Below are positions 28,055-36,778 of a stretch of 64,000 nt of DNA, one piece after another; position 1 is the first letter of the stretch; the number at the start of each line of letters is the position of its first letter. Both the position numbers and the translations under genes were made by a program. The notes beneath the pieces were generated by a model. It was not told where the DNA came from and ran no database searches. It worked only from the letters and a program-made list of their open reading frames with translations. The DNA comes from Pseudomonas sp. P8_241 (lineage in GTDB: Bacteria > Pseudomonadota > Gammaproteobacteria > Pseudomonadales > Pseudomonadaceae), in contig NZ_CP125377.1 in the NCBI RefSeq assembly GCF_034008315.1, positions 1,872,001-1,936,000 of the forward strand, read 5' to 3'.

Positions 28055-29335
28055 ATGCTCAAGCGCTGGCGATTGGTTTTATGCAGTTGTTCCCGAGTAA
28101 TGCTTGCTCTCGCCGCTGTCACTTACCCGGCGTTGGCGCCCGCGTTGGGCTTGGGTGATATCGCCCTTCATTCGGCGTTGAATCAACCATTGCGTGCCGA
28201 GATTACGCTCGTGGATGTCGCCGGGCTTGAAGAGGGCGAGCTTTCGGCCACGCTGGCGACGGCCGACGAGTTCAGGCGCGCAGGGGTCGATCGGGCAGTG
28301 TTTCTCGACAACCTGACATTCACTCCGGTCTTGCGGGGCAATCGCAGGCTGATCCAGGTGACGTCCAGCAAACCGGTGAATGAGCCGTTCCTGAACTTCC
28401 TCGTGCAGGTCAATCAGACCAATGGCCGATTGGTGCGCGAGTACACGCTGTTGATCGATCCGCCGGGTTCACCGGAGATTGTGCCCGCGACGGATGAGCC
28501 GGTTTTCAGTCCTTCCTCTGCCTTCCCCAGCGTGCAACCGGCCGTCGTGGCTCCGCCGGCGCCAGTCCAGCCGTCGCTGAAATCCGAGTCCGTTCAATCA
28601 GCTTCAGCACCCGACGCAGTCCCCGCTGCCGAGCAATTAGCGGCCAGTATCCTGCAAAACCGTCAGCTGCAAATCACTGTCGATGAGCTCAATGCAAAGC
28701 TTCGGGGCCAGGACAAGGAGATTTCGGTTCAGCAAAAACAGCTGGCGCAGCTGCAGTCCCGGCTGGTGGCGCTCAAGAGTGCGCAGGCTGAGCCGGTTTC
28801 CCCCGCTTTGGAAGTTGTTGAAGAATCCGACACTGACTGGTTGCAGGCTGCCAGGTTGCCACTGCTGGCGGTGTTGCTGGTACTGGGCTGGTTGTTGCTT
28901 CGTCAGCGTCGTTTATCTCGATCCGAGCCCTCGACCGAGCAGCCATCAGAAGCTGAGTCGATGGTTGATCTGCGGGGGGCCGATCGCGCGATGCAATCGG
29001 CTTGCGCGCAGCATGGCGAGATTCCAGTGGATCAGGAGCACATGCTTCAGGACGCCCCTGCGCGTTATCCGCAGCTCGCGTATTTCGCTCCCGTCGTTGA
29101 TACAACGATGGCCGCTGCGGCCCCGCCCGAAGATGTGCCTGAGGAACCATACCGGCTTGAGCCTGAGGACCTGTCCATGAACTCAAGTTGGGAGCTGATC
29201 AATCCGTATGAAAGTGCCAGGCCTGCCGCCTTGAACGAGATCGAAGCAACAATGGAATGGGTATTGGAGCCTGATTCGCAGCCACGGGACGACCCCAAGC
29301 GTACAGCCCGGAACCAGCAAGCCGGGCTATCATGA
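28055..29335 (+). CDS. FimV-N-terminal-domain membrane protein
   Basis: About 426 residues. A signal-like hydrophobic start is followed by the FimV N-terminal domain (ALGLGDIALHSALNQPLRAEI ... FLNFLVQVNQTNGRLVREYTLLID). Then come a proline-rich linker, a coiled coil (~195-250: ILQNRQLQITVDELNAKL), a membrane helix (LLAVLLVLGWLLLRQRR) and an acidic cytoplasmic tail. It lacks the LysM and TPR parts of true FimV. AAAGGA fits ATG 28055 better than ATG 28049. FimV organises type IV pili and polar proteins; this paralog (PA3340-like by place) has no assigned role. Confidence 0.75.
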   Translation: MLKRWRLVLCSCSRVMLALAAVTYPALAPALGLGDIALHSALNQPLRAEITLVDVAGLEEGELSATLATADEFRRAGVDRAVFLDNLTFTPVLRGNRRLIQVTSSKPVNEPFLNFLVQVNQTNGRLVREYTLLIDPPGSPEIVPATDEPVFSPSSAFPSVQPAVVAPPAPVQPSLKSESVQSASAPDAVPAAEQLAASILQNRQLQITVDELNAKLRGQDKEISVQQKQLAQLQSRLVALKSAQAEPVSPALEVVEESDTDWLQAARLPLLAVLLVLGWLLLRQRRLSRSEPSTEQPSEAESMVDLRGADRAMQSACAQHGEIPVDQEHMLQDAPARYPQLAYFAPVVDTTMAAAAPPEDVPEEPYRLEPEDLSMNSSWELINPYESARPAALNEIEATMEWVLEPDSQPRDDPKRTARNQQAGLS

Positions 29336-29368
29336 CGGCGTCCTCAGATCCTGGAGTTTCGCCTCGTC

Positions 29369-29656
29369 ATGACCACCAGCAAACCGGAAATCATCATCAC
29401 CTATTGCACCCAATGCCAATGGCTGTTGCGCGCGGCATGGCTGGCCCAGGAACTGCTCAGTACCTTTGGTGATGATTTGGGCAAAGTCTCCCTGGTGCCG
29501 GGCACGGGCGGGGTCTTTCATATTTTCTGCGGCGATGTGCAGATCTGGGAGCGTAAGGCGGACGGTGGTTTTCCTGAAGCCAAGGTCCTCAAGCAGCGGG
29601 TCCGTGATCAGATCGATCCGGACCGCGACCTGGGGCACAGCGACCGGACTCAGTGA
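29369..29656 (+). CDS. SelT/SelW/SelH-family (Rdx) redox protein
   Basis: 95 residues. IITYCTQCQWLLRAAWLAQELL carries the CxxC of the Rdx thioredoxin-like family, with Cys in the place of the selenocysteine of animal SelW. GTGGVFHIFCGDVQIWERK and GGFPEAKVLKQRVRD complete the family pattern. It is a small cytosolic protein of presumed thiol-redox role. It overlaps the stop of the convergent EamA gene by 7 bp. Confidence 0.88.
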   Translation: MTTSKPEIIITYCTQCQWLLRAAWLAQELLSTFGDDLGKVSLVPGTGGVFHIFCGDVQIWERKADGGFPEAKVLKQRVRDQIDPDRDLGHSDRTQ

Positions 29657-30543
29657 GACGAAGCCTGAGTGGCAGTGGCTTGGTTGGGGGAGCCACTTGA
29701 GAGCCTGCTGGACACTACGATCGCCACGATAATCAAACCACCGCCGAGCAGCATGCGCAGGGTCGGGTTTTCATCGAACAACAGCCACGCCACGGTAATG
29801 CCGTAAACCGGCTCCAGGGCAAACACCACGGCGGCGGTGCGAGCCTTGATCACGGCGAGACTGGCGACAAACAGGCTGTGGGCGACACCGGTGCAGAATA
29901 CGCCGAGCAGACCGATCCACAGCCAGTCGAGGGCACGCACTTCGCTCAATTGCGGTGCTGCCACTGGTAGCAGGCACAGGGCAACCACCACGTTCTGACA
30001 CAAGGCGGCTTGCACGGGCGGTACTCGCCCGGAGCTGGCGCGGTTGGTCAGCGACAGCAGTGAGAAGAGCAAGCCGGAAGCCACCGCCCAAAGCAGGCCC
30101 GTGGTGGCGCCGCTGGCCAGATCGAAGTCCGGCGTGACCAGCACCAGGCCAATGCTGACAAGCACCACCAGCAGGATTTCATTGGCACGGATGCGCTCGC
30201 GGAAAATCAGTCCTTCGAGAATTACGGTAAACGCCGGGAAACTGGCAAAACCCAATGTTGCGATTGCAACGCCCGCAACTTTCACCGCAATGAAGAAACT
30301 CACCCAGTGCCCGGCCAGCAACAGACCGCTGAGCAACAGGCGGCGCCAGTCCACGGCTTCGAGTTTTTGCCAGCGTGTCTGGCTGGCAAACCGGGCAAAA
30401 AATGCCAGGGCCAATACGGCGAATGCAGCACGACCAAAAACGATGATCGCCGGTGAAGCGGCAGCGAGTTTGCCGAACACGCCGGTCAGGCCAAACATCA
30501 GTGCACCAATATGCAGGGCGCCAAGGGCGGTACGGGGAGTCAT
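29650..30543 (-). CDS. EamA/DMT-family transporter
   Basis: 297 residues and ten hydrophobic helices made of two EamA repeats (e.g. IGALMFGLTGVFGKLAAASP and GLLWAVASGLLFSLLSLTNRASS; PVYGITVAWLLFDENPTLRMLLGGGLI). Drug/metabolite superfamily exporters move amino acids or small metabolites. ATG at 30543 has TTAAGGATTGCA upstream. An AraC gene lies upstream on the same strand, beyond a REP element, and may regulate it. Substrate unknown. Confidence 0.88.
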   Translation of the reverse strand: MTPRTALGALHIGALMFGLTGVFGKLAAASPAIIVFGRAAFAVLALAFFARFASQTRWQKLEAVDWRRLLLSGLLLAGHWVSFFIAVKVAGVAIATLGFASFPAFTVILEGLIFRERIRANEILLVVLVSIGLVLVTPDFDLASGATTGLLWAVASGLLFSLLSLTNRASSGRVPPVQAALCQNVVVALCLLPVAAPQLSEVRALDWLWIGLLGVFCTGVAHSLFVASLAVIKARTAAVVFALEPVYGITVAWLLFDENPTLRMLLGGGLIIVAIVVSSRLSSGSPNQATATQASSH

Positions 30544-30566
30544 TGCAATCCTTAACAGTAAAATCA

Positions 30567-30667
30567 TGTAGGCGCTGACGGAGGTTGCGATCTTTTGATC
30601 TTGATCTTGAAAAAAACAAGGTCAAAAGATCGCCCGAGCGCGGACCGAGCCTCCGGCAGCTCCTACA
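30567..30667. repeat. REP-type inverted repeat
   Basis: TGTAGGCGCTGACGGAGGTT and CCGGCAGCTCCTACA arms flank ATCTTTTGATC / GGTCAAAAGATC. It fills the gap between the EamA and AraC genes and is longer and less regular than its relatives. Confidence 0.7.
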
Positions 30668-30702
30668 TTGAACCGTGCGGCCCCGTGGTGTCTGTCGGCA
30701 AA

Positions 30703-31467
30703 CTAGCGTTTTTTGTCGCCAGCCTCGCGCCGCAGTTTCCCGGGCGAGGCGCCGAACTCCCGTAGCACCGCCGCCGCAAACGCACTCTGCGAGCTATACC
30801 CGACCCGACAGGCAATTTCGCCAATGGGCAGCGCTGAGGTGCGCAGTAAGTCCACGGCGATGTGCAGGCGGCGGCTGCGAATGTAGTCCATCGGTGTCTG
30901 CCCGCATTCGGCCACGAATCGCGCGTGCAAGCGAGCATTGGACAGCCCGGCCACACGCGCCAGGTCGGCGACTTGCAAAGGATAGGCTGCGTACTGATCG
31001 ATGTGCGCATTCAGCGCGGCGTAGGGCAGGCGCCGACCGCCGATGGCTTCAGGCCCGACCTTGTTGAGACTGGCCAGCAGCAAGACCGCGCCCTGTTGCG
31101 CAATCAGCGGATCATCGACCGGGCTGTTCGCCAGCCAATGCACCAATTGGCTTTGCCCGGCATCCAGTGCCAGCCGACCGGCATTGTCGAGCAGGCGTCG
31201 GCTCGAATCGGCGTGATCACCCAGCGACTGCGCCACCCATTGCTCGCTGGGCACGTCCAACACCAGGCAACGGCTGCCATTGGCGCTACCGCAAGCATGA
31301 TGGGCGCCGGACGGTATCACCACGAAGCTCTGCTGAACCACCTGACTGCCATGGCCGCCGACCTCGAAATCCAGCGCGCCCGACAGCCCGAACACCAGTT
31401 GCGCGTGTTCGTGGCTGTGAACGATCAGGTCGTGGCTGTACTGGCGTAGCGTGAGGATCGGTCTCAT
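30703..31467 (-). CDS. AraC-family regulator with cupin sensor
   Basis: 254 residues. N-terminal cupin-like part with HSHEHAQLVFGLSG, C-terminal double helix-turn-helix (~155-250) including PLQVADLARVAGLSNARLHARF and ALPIGEIACRVGYSSQSAFAAAVLREFGASPGKLRR. Such regulators activate a nearby gene when a small molecule binds the cupin. The EamA transporter downstream on the same strand is the natural candidate target. ATG at 31467; the inducer is unknown. Confidence 0.85.
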   Translation of the reverse strand: MRPILTLRQYSHDLIVHSHEHAQLVFGLSGALDFEVGGHGSQVVQQSFVVIPSGAHHACGSANGSRCLVLDVPSEQWVAQSLGDHADSSRRLLDNAGRLALDAGQSQLVHWLANSPVDDPLIAQQGAVLLLASLNKVGPEAIGGRRLPYAALNAHIDQYAAYPLQVADLARVAGLSNARLHARFVAECGQTPMDYIRSRRLHIAVDLLRTSALPIGEIACRVGYSSQSAFAAAVLREFGASPGKLRREAGDKKR

Positions 31468-31601
31468 CGCAGTTCTCCCGGGTCAGGCCGCCAGTCTACA
31501 CCGAGTGAGCATGCAAACGCCGTCACAGGACTGACTTGGCGCTGTCATGGACCATTAACCGCTCCGGCGCAGACTGGCCAAAAATTGCCAGAGGGTTGCC
31601 C

Positions 31602-32417
31602 ATGACCAGCGCCGAGCTCGCCAAACCCACCCGTAAGCAACGCGTGCGGACTTTGTGGATTTCCGACGTGCATCTGGGTACGCGGGATTGTCAGGCTGAA
31701 CACCTTTCGCAATTTCTCAAGGGCTACCACGCGGACAAGGTTTACCTGGTCGGCGACATCATCGATGGCTGGAAACTGCGCGGTGGCATGTACTGGCCCC
31801 AGGCGCACACCAATGTGATCCGACGCTTGCTGACCATGAGCAAGCGCGGCACCGAGGTGATTTATGTCACCGGCAACCACGACGAATTCCTGCGCCGTTA
31901 TTCGAAGCTGATACTGGGCAATATCCAGCTGGTCGACGAGGCCGTGCATGTCACCGCCGATGGCCGGCATCTGCTGGTGATTCACGGCGACCAGTTCGAT
32001 GTGATCACCCGTTACCACCGCTGGCTGGCGTTCCTCGGCGACTGGGCCTACGAGTTCACCCTGACCCTCAATCGCTGGCTAAACCACTGGCGGGCGCGTT
32101 ATGGCTACGGTTACTGGTCGCTGTCGGCGTACCTCAAGCACAAGGTCAAAACCGCGGTCAGTTTTATCAGCGACTTCGAAGAAGCCATCGCCCATGAGTG
32201 CGTCAAACGCGAACTGCATGGCGTGGTGTGTGGGCACATTCACCATGCGGAGATCCGCAAGGTGGGCGGGGTGGATTACCTCAATTGCGGGGATTGGGTG
32301 GAATCGTGCACGGCGCTGATCGAGCACTGGGATGGCACGATCGAGTTGTATCGGTTGGCCGATGCCCAGGTGCGGGAGGTGCAGTTGAAGGCTTCGAAAG
32401 TCGAAGAACTGGCTTGA
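31602..32417 (+). CDS. UDP-2,3-diacylglucosamine diphosphatase-like (LpxH2 type)
   Basis: 271 residues. The calcineurin-like metal motifs are complete: SDVHLGT, GDIIDGW, GNHDEFL, HGDQFD and GHIHHAEI. The length and YWPQAHTNVIRRLL match the second LpxH-like phosphatase of pseudomonads rather than the ~240-residue LpxH of lipid A synthesis. That the substrate is UDP-2,3-diacylglucosamine is a family name, not proven. ATG at 31602 has AGAGGG upstream. A REP hairpin with a T-run follows the stop. Confidence 0.8.
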   Translation: MTSAELAKPTRKQRVRTLWISDVHLGTRDCQAEHLSQFLKGYHADKVYLVGDIIDGWKLRGGMYWPQAHTNVIRRLLTMSKRGTEVIYVTGNHDEFLRRYSKLILGNIQLVDEAVHVTADGRHLLVIHGDQFDVITRYHRWLAFLGDWAYEFTLTLNRWLNHWRARYGYGYWSLSAYLKHKVKTAVSFISDFEEAIAHECVKRELHGVVCGHIHHAEIRKVGGVDYLNCGDWVESCTALIEHWDGTIELYRLADAQVREVQLKASKVEELA

Positions 32418-32488
32418 AAAGATCGCAGCCTGCGGCAACTCCTACAGAGAGTCGTGATTGTAGAAGCTGCCGCAGGCTGCGATCTTTT
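32417..32488. repeat. REP-type inverted repeat, possible terminator
   Basis: AAAAGATCGCAGCCTGCGGCA and TGCCGCAGGCTGCGATCTTTT are near-perfect inverted arms around 30 bases. The flanking A- and T-runs make it a plausible bidirectional terminator between two convergent genes. Confidence 0.85.
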
Positions 32489-32492
32489 AACT

Positions 32493-33083
32493 TCAGGCTG
32501 GCGATTGTTCTTCCATCGCCGCCTTGTAGATGGAATTCTTCGGCTGCGCAAACAACCGCTCCATCATCGGCTCGAAGAAGCTCAGCGGCAGCGTATCGTA
32601 TTCTGGATCAAACGCCGCGGCATCGTACTTTGCGCAGAATTCGGCCGTCGCCTGATATTGCGGATGGTCCTTGAATTGCTCGCGTAGGTGCCGGTCCATG
32701 CCCAGGTGATGGAAGAAATAGTAACCCTGGAAAATCCCGTGTTTCTCCACCATCCACAAGTTTTCGGCGCTGACGAATGGCTTGAGGATCGCCGCAGCAA
32801 TGTCCGGGTGGTTAAAGGAACCCAGGGTGTCGCCGATATCGTGAAGAAGGGCGCAAACCACGTACTCTTCGTCGCGGCCATCGCGCCAGGCGCGGGTGGC
32901 GGTTTGCAGGGAGTGTGTGAGGCGATCCACCGGGAACCCGCCAAAGTCACCCTCCAGCAACTTCAGGTGCGCCACAATCCGGGTCGGCAATTGTCGGGCG
33001 TAAGCACTGAAGTCTGCCGCGATGATCGCCCAGTCTTCCTCCGTGCCATCCTTCATGTGGGTGAAACGGGCATTGGCATTCAT
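32493..33083 (-). CDS. HD-domain protein, possible mixed-valent diiron oxygenase
   Basis: 196 residues. The HD motif is in VVCALLHDIGDTLG, with an upstream conserved His (LTHSLQTATRA) and GFFxHH-like GYYFFHHLG. This combination, and the short length, recall the PhnZ/TmpB/MIOX group of HD-fold oxygenases rather than phosphohydrolases. ATG at 33083 follows GGGAGACCTGCCG upstream. It lies 24 bp after an Mpo1-like gene, with a divergent AraC gene beyond, so all three may form one small pathway. Substrate unknown. Confidence 0.7.
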   Translation of the reverse strand: MNANARFTHMKDGTEEDWAIIAADFSAYARQLPTRIVAHLKLLEGDFGGFPVDRLTHSLQTATRAWRDGRDEEYVVCALLHDIGDTLGSFNHPDIAAAILKPFVSAENLWMVEKHGIFQGYYFFHHLGMDRHLREQFKDHPQYQATAEFCAKYDAAAFDPEYDTLPLSFFEPMMERLFAQPKNSIYKAAMEEQSPA

Positions 33084-33107
33084 CGGCAGGTCTCCCGCGG
33101 CGTATGA

Positions 33108-33419
33108 CTAGAACGGAACGCGCCCCAGAATCATGTCCCGGTACATCACGAAGTCACCGAGCAGGCTATAGAGGGGATGTTGAAAGGTGGCCGGGCGGTT
33201 CTTCTCGAAGAAAAAGTGCCCGACCCAGGCGAAGCTGTAACCCGCCAGCGGCAGGGCCCACAACAGCATCCACGCACCACGACCGATGGTCAGCGCCAGA
33301 ATGAAAATGACCAGGGTTGTGCCGATAAAATGCAATCGTCGACAAGTACTGTCGCTGTGTTCGCTGAGGTAGTACGGATAGAACTCAGCGAAGCTGTTGA
33401 AACGCTTGATGTTATCCAC
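33108..33419 (-). CDS. Mpo1-like (DUF962) putative 2-hydroxy fatty acid dioxygenase
   Basis: 103 residues when started at GTG 33419 (VDNIKRFNSFAEFYPYYL), the normal family start; a longer reading to 33494 is possible. Family marks are FAEFYPYYLSEHSDSTCRRLHFIGT, GYSFAWVGHFFFEKNRPATFQHPLYSLLGDFVMY, and several membrane-helix stretches. Yeast Mpo1 is an Fe(II) dioxygenase that degrades 2-hydroxy fatty acids from phytosphingosine. The His residues in RRLHFIG, GHFFFEKNRP and FQHP fit metal binding. Paired with the HD protein downstream. Confidence 0.82.
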   Translation of the reverse strand: MDNIKRFNSFAEFYPYYLSEHSDSTCRRLHFIGTTLVIFILALTIGRGAWMLLWALPLAGYSFAWVGHFFFEKNRPATFQHPLYSLLGDFVMYRDMILGRVPF

Positions 33420-33581
33420 GACTGCGATCTCTGTGGTTATTGTTCTGACGGCAACTTGTTCTGCGGGTAGCTTATTTGAGTCTAAAGTGATCATTGGTAT
33501 CAGCCAGTGACAATAGGCGCCACTTTAGTATCCTTTCGGAAATCAGCCGCGACGAGACGGCTCACCAAGACAGAAAACGCC

Positions 33582-34643
33582 ATGAGCGAACGAACGACTT
33601 CTGCAAGCTGGGCGATGGGAATTGTCAAAGCACTGGAAATGGACGGCCTGGATTGTCGGGTTTTGTTCAAGCAGCTAGGGCTCGACTACGCGGCACTGGA
33701 TGATCCGGATGCGCGCTTCCCGCAGGATTCCATGACGCGGCTGTGGCAGCGCGCGGTCGATTTGTCGGGTAACCCGGCGATCGGCCTGAACATGGGCAAG
33801 GTGGTGCGGCCTGCGCAATTCCACGTGGCAGGCTACGCCTTGATGTCCAGTCAGACCCTGGCCGAGGGCTTCCGGCGTCTGGTGCGTTTTCAGCGCATTA
33901 TCGCCGAAAGTGCCGACCTGAGTTTCAAACTGCTTGATGATGGCTACGCGCTGATTCTGACGGTGCATGGTGATCATCTACCGCCTACCCGACAAAGTGC
34001 AGAAGCTTCGCTGGCCTGCGCGCTGGCCCTGTGCGGCTGGCTAACGGGGCGGACATTGCAGCCGCGCAAAGTGTTGGTTCAGGGTGATCAACCGGCCAAT
34101 CTGGAACCTTACAAGCAGGCCTTTCATGCGCCTCTGGTGTTCAACGCACCGTACGATGCGCTGATCTTCGAGCGTTCGGACATGGAAGCACCGTTACCGA
34201 CGGCCAACGAGGCCATGGCGTTACTGCATGACCGTTTTGCCGGTGAATACCTGGCGCGCTTCTCGGAAACCCGCGTGACCCACAAGGCGCGGCAGGTGTT
34301 GTGTCGTCTGTTGCCTCAAGGGGAACCCAAGCGCGACGCCGTGGCGCAGACGCTGCATTTGTCCCAGCGAACCTTGCAGCGTCGTTTGCAGGAAGAGGGC
34401 ACGAGCTTCCAGGTGTTGCTCGACGATACCCGACGCGAATTGGCCGAGCAGTATCTGGCGCAACCGAACATGACCTTGCTGGAAATTGCCTATCTGCTGG
34501 GTTTCGCCGATCCGAGCAATTTCTTCCGCGCCTTCCGCCGCTGGTTCGACGCCACGCCCGGCGAGTACCGGATGCGGCTATTGCAGGCACCTGCGGCGAT
34601 CAATGACGCCAAAATGCCGGAATACACAGCACAAACACAGTAA
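33582..34643 (+). CDS. AraC-family regulator (arabinose-binding-domain type, OruR-like)
   Basis: 353 residues. The N-terminal AraC_binding_2-type domain (~20-200; FHVAGYALMSSQTLAEGFRRLVRFQRI) precedes a C-terminal AraC helix-turn-helix (~255-335; DAVAQTLHLSQRTLQRRLQEEGTSF and MTLLEIAYLLGFADPSNFFRAFRRWFDATPGEYR). This is the long AraC class common in pseudomonads. ATG at 33582 is favoured by family length. It is divergent from the Mpo1-like and HD genes, its likely targets, and its 3' end overlaps trkH. Confidence 0.85.
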   Translation: MSERTTSASWAMGIVKALEMDGLDCRVLFKQLGLDYAALDDPDARFPQDSMTRLWQRAVDLSGNPAIGLNMGKVVRPAQFHVAGYALMSSQTLAEGFRRLVRFQRIIAESADLSFKLLDDGYALILTVHGDHLPPTRQSAEASLACALALCGWLTGRTLQPRKVLVQGDQPANLEPYKQAFHAPLVFNAPYDALIFERSDMEAPLPTANEAMALLHDRFAGEYLARFSETRVTHKARQVLCRLLPQGEPKRDAVAQTLHLSQRTLQRRLQEEGTSFQVLLDDTRRELAEQYLAQPNMTLLEIAYLLGFADPSNFFRAFRRWFDATPGEYRMRLLQAPAAINDAKMPEYTAQTQ

Positions 34644-36054
34644 TGATCTCCAGTCGGCCCAGCAGCATGCCGAACGAGAGAATCCATTTGGCGGCGTCCG
34701 GCAGGGTGGCGAAGTTGCCTGCCGGGCCGATGGTTTCGCCCAAGCCCGGGCCGACGCCGGATACGGTGCTGGCCGCGCCGGTCAAAGCGGTCATCCAGTC
34801 CACGCCGAGCAGCGACAGCAGCAGTGCGATCACGCAGATGGTGATGGCGAAAAAGAACGAAAAGGTCAGGATCGACCGCACGATCTCTTCATCGAGCCGG
34901 TGGCCGTTGTACTTTTGCTTGATCACCGCCCTCGGGTGAATCAGCTGGTTAAGGTTGGCCTTGAGCAGGATATAGGCGACCTGGAAGCGGAAAATCTTGA
35001 TCCCGCCAGCGGTCGATCCCGAGCAACCGCCGACAAAGCCCAGATAAAAGAACAGCATCAACGAGAAATTACCCCACAGGCTGTAGTCCCCCAGCGCAAA
35101 GCCGGTCGTGGTTACGACTGACGTCACGTTCAGCGCCACATGCCGCAGCGCGTCCAGCCAATGCATCTGGGTGGTCCACCAGTACCAGGTGCCGAGCACC
35201 AGCCAGGTCACCAGCAACATACCGAGCAAACCCTGCACCTGTTGGTCCTTGATCAGAGCCCGACGGTTGCCCCGCAACATGGCGACGTACAGGGTGAACG
35301 GCAGGGCACCGAGAATCATGATGACGATCGCCACCCAATGCACCGCAGGCTCCGGCCACTTGGCCAAAGACTGGTCGGAGGTGGAGAAACCGCCGGTGGA
35401 AATCGCCGACATCGCGTGGTTGATCGCATCGAACGGGCTCATCCCGGCCCACCAGAACGCCAGGCTGCCGAAAATGGTAATGCCGACATAGGCTGCCACG
35501 ATCAGGCGCGCCACCATGTGCGAACGGGGCATGACTTTTTCCGAACGGTCCGACGATTCGGTCTGGAACAGCCGCATGCCACCGATACGCAACAGCGGCA
35601 GAATCGCGACCGCCATGCCGATAAAGCCGATGCCGCCGATCCAGTGCAGCAACGAGCGCCACATCAGGATGCCGGGGGACATGGTGTCCAGGCCGTTGAG
35701 CACGGTCGCACCGGTGGCGGTAATGCCGGACATGCTTTCAAAGAAGGAGTCGGTGTAGCTGATGTGCTGAGTCAATAGAAACGGCAGCGCAGCAAAGATG
35801 CACACCACCAGCCAACTGCTCACGGTCAGCAGGTACATGTCGCGCGGGCGTAAATGTATGTGTTCGGGGCGCCCCGGAATCACCAGCGCCAAACCGGCGA
35901 CAAAGGTGATCATGCTGGCCCAGAGAAACGAGGGCAGGTCGCTGGTGCGATCAAAGATGACCAGCGTGGCCATGGGTACGACCATGGCGATTGCCAGCGT
36001 AATCAGGAAGATGCCGATGATGAAACCAATGATCCGTAAGGTCGGCAACGCCAT
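34600..36054 (-). CDS. trkH: Trk-type potassium uptake protein TrkH
   Basis: 484 residues, normal for TrkH. The four pore loops show ATGATVL, STGGFS, TTTGFA and SGVGPG, as in a K+ selectivity filter. It also has GCSGSTAGGIKIFR before the fourth repeat. TrkH takes up K+ with the NAD-binding TrkA subunit, whose gene is not in the window. ATG at 36054. Its stop lies 44 bp inside the convergent AraC gene's 3' end. Confidence 0.92.
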   Translation of the reverse strand: MALPTLRIIGFIIGIFLITLAIAMVVPMATLVIFDRTSDLPSFLWASMITFVAGLALVIPGRPEHIHLRPRDMYLLTVSSWLVVCIFAALPFLLTQHISYTDSFFESMSGITATGATVLNGLDTMSPGILMWRSLLHWIGGIGFIGMAVAILPLLRIGGMRLFQTESSDRSEKVMPRSHMVARLIVAAYVGITIFGSLAFWWAGMSPFDAINHAMSAISTGGFSTSDQSLAKWPEPAVHWVAIVIMILGALPFTLYVAMLRGNRRALIKDQQVQGLLGMLLVTWLVLGTWYWWTTQMHWLDALRHVALNVTSVVTTTGFALGDYSLWGNFSLMLFFYLGFVGGCSGSTAGGIKIFRFQVAYILLKANLNQLIHPRAVIKQKYNGHRLDEEIVRSILTFSFFFAITICVIALLLSLLGVDWMTALTGAASTVSGVGPGLGETIGPAGNFATLPDAAKWILSFGMLLGRLEIITVFVLCIPAFWRH

Positions 36055-36174
36055 GAGGTCCGCTCGGCTGAAATGAGGAAGGGCGCCATTCTACCCGCGG
36101 GGCAGGCCATGTAAACCGCACTGCGATGGTAGTTACAGCTAGAATAGCCGCACAAATTTTTCAGGAGGTGGCCG

Positions 36175-36744
36175 ATGCAGGCTCTCGACGCTTTGCTCAA
36201 CCGTGTTTCCGTTCCACGATTGCTTGATCCGGCACCGACCGCCGAGCAGCGTGAAGTGCTGTTTGCCGCCGCCATGCGGGCACCGGACCACGGCCATTTG
36301 CAACCCTGGCGCTTCCTGACGGTGGAGGGTGCGGCGCGTGAGCAGATGGGCGAGTTGCTTGCTGAAGCGGCGAAACTGCAGGACAGCGAAGTCTCCGAAG
36401 CGGCCATCGACAAAGCGCGCAACGGTCCGTTGCGGGCGCCATTGGTGGTGGTGGTGATTGCTCGCGTGCAGGATCACGTCAAATACCCGAAGTCCGAGCA
36501 ACTGTTGGCGGCGGGTTGTGCGGCGCACGGGATTTTGCTGGCGGCGTACGCACAGGGTATAGGGGCGGTATGGCGTACCGGTGACCTGGCCTATTCGCCG
36601 CATGTGGCCAAAGGTTTGGGATTGGCAGAAGGGGAGGAGGTGATTGCTTTCCTGTATCTCGGTACACCGCAGAAAGAACCGCGAGTGGCCGAGAAGGTCG
36701 ACTTGGCCGAGTTCGTCAGCGCCTGGCCCGGTAATAAAGCCTAA
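36175..36744 (+). CDS. Nitroreductase-family protein (YdjA-like)
   Basis: 189 residues. FMN-binding nitroreductase pattern with RAPDHGHLQPWRFLTVEG at the N-terminus, GILLAAYAQGIGAVWRTGDLAYSP in the middle and EEVIAFLYLGTP at the end; length and motifs match E. coli YdjA. Such enzymes reduce quinones or nitro compounds with NAD(P)H. ATG at 36175 follows AGGAGGTGGCCG, a strong ribosome-binding site. It lies between trkH and the cpx block, the same company as PA3208 in P. aeruginosa. Natural substrate unknown. Confidence 0.85.
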   Translation: MQALDALLNRVSVPRLLDPAPTAEQREVLFAAAMRAPDHGHLQPWRFLTVEGAAREQMGELLAEAAKLQDSEVSEAAIDKARNGPLRAPLVVVVIARVQDHVKYPKSEQLLAAGCAAHGILLAAYAQGIGAVWRTGDLAYSPHVAKGLGLAEGEEVIAFLYLGTPQKEPRVAEKVDLAEFVSAWPGNKA

Positions 36745-36778
36745 AGATCAACAGATCTTTTTTGCATCGCCACGGCGC

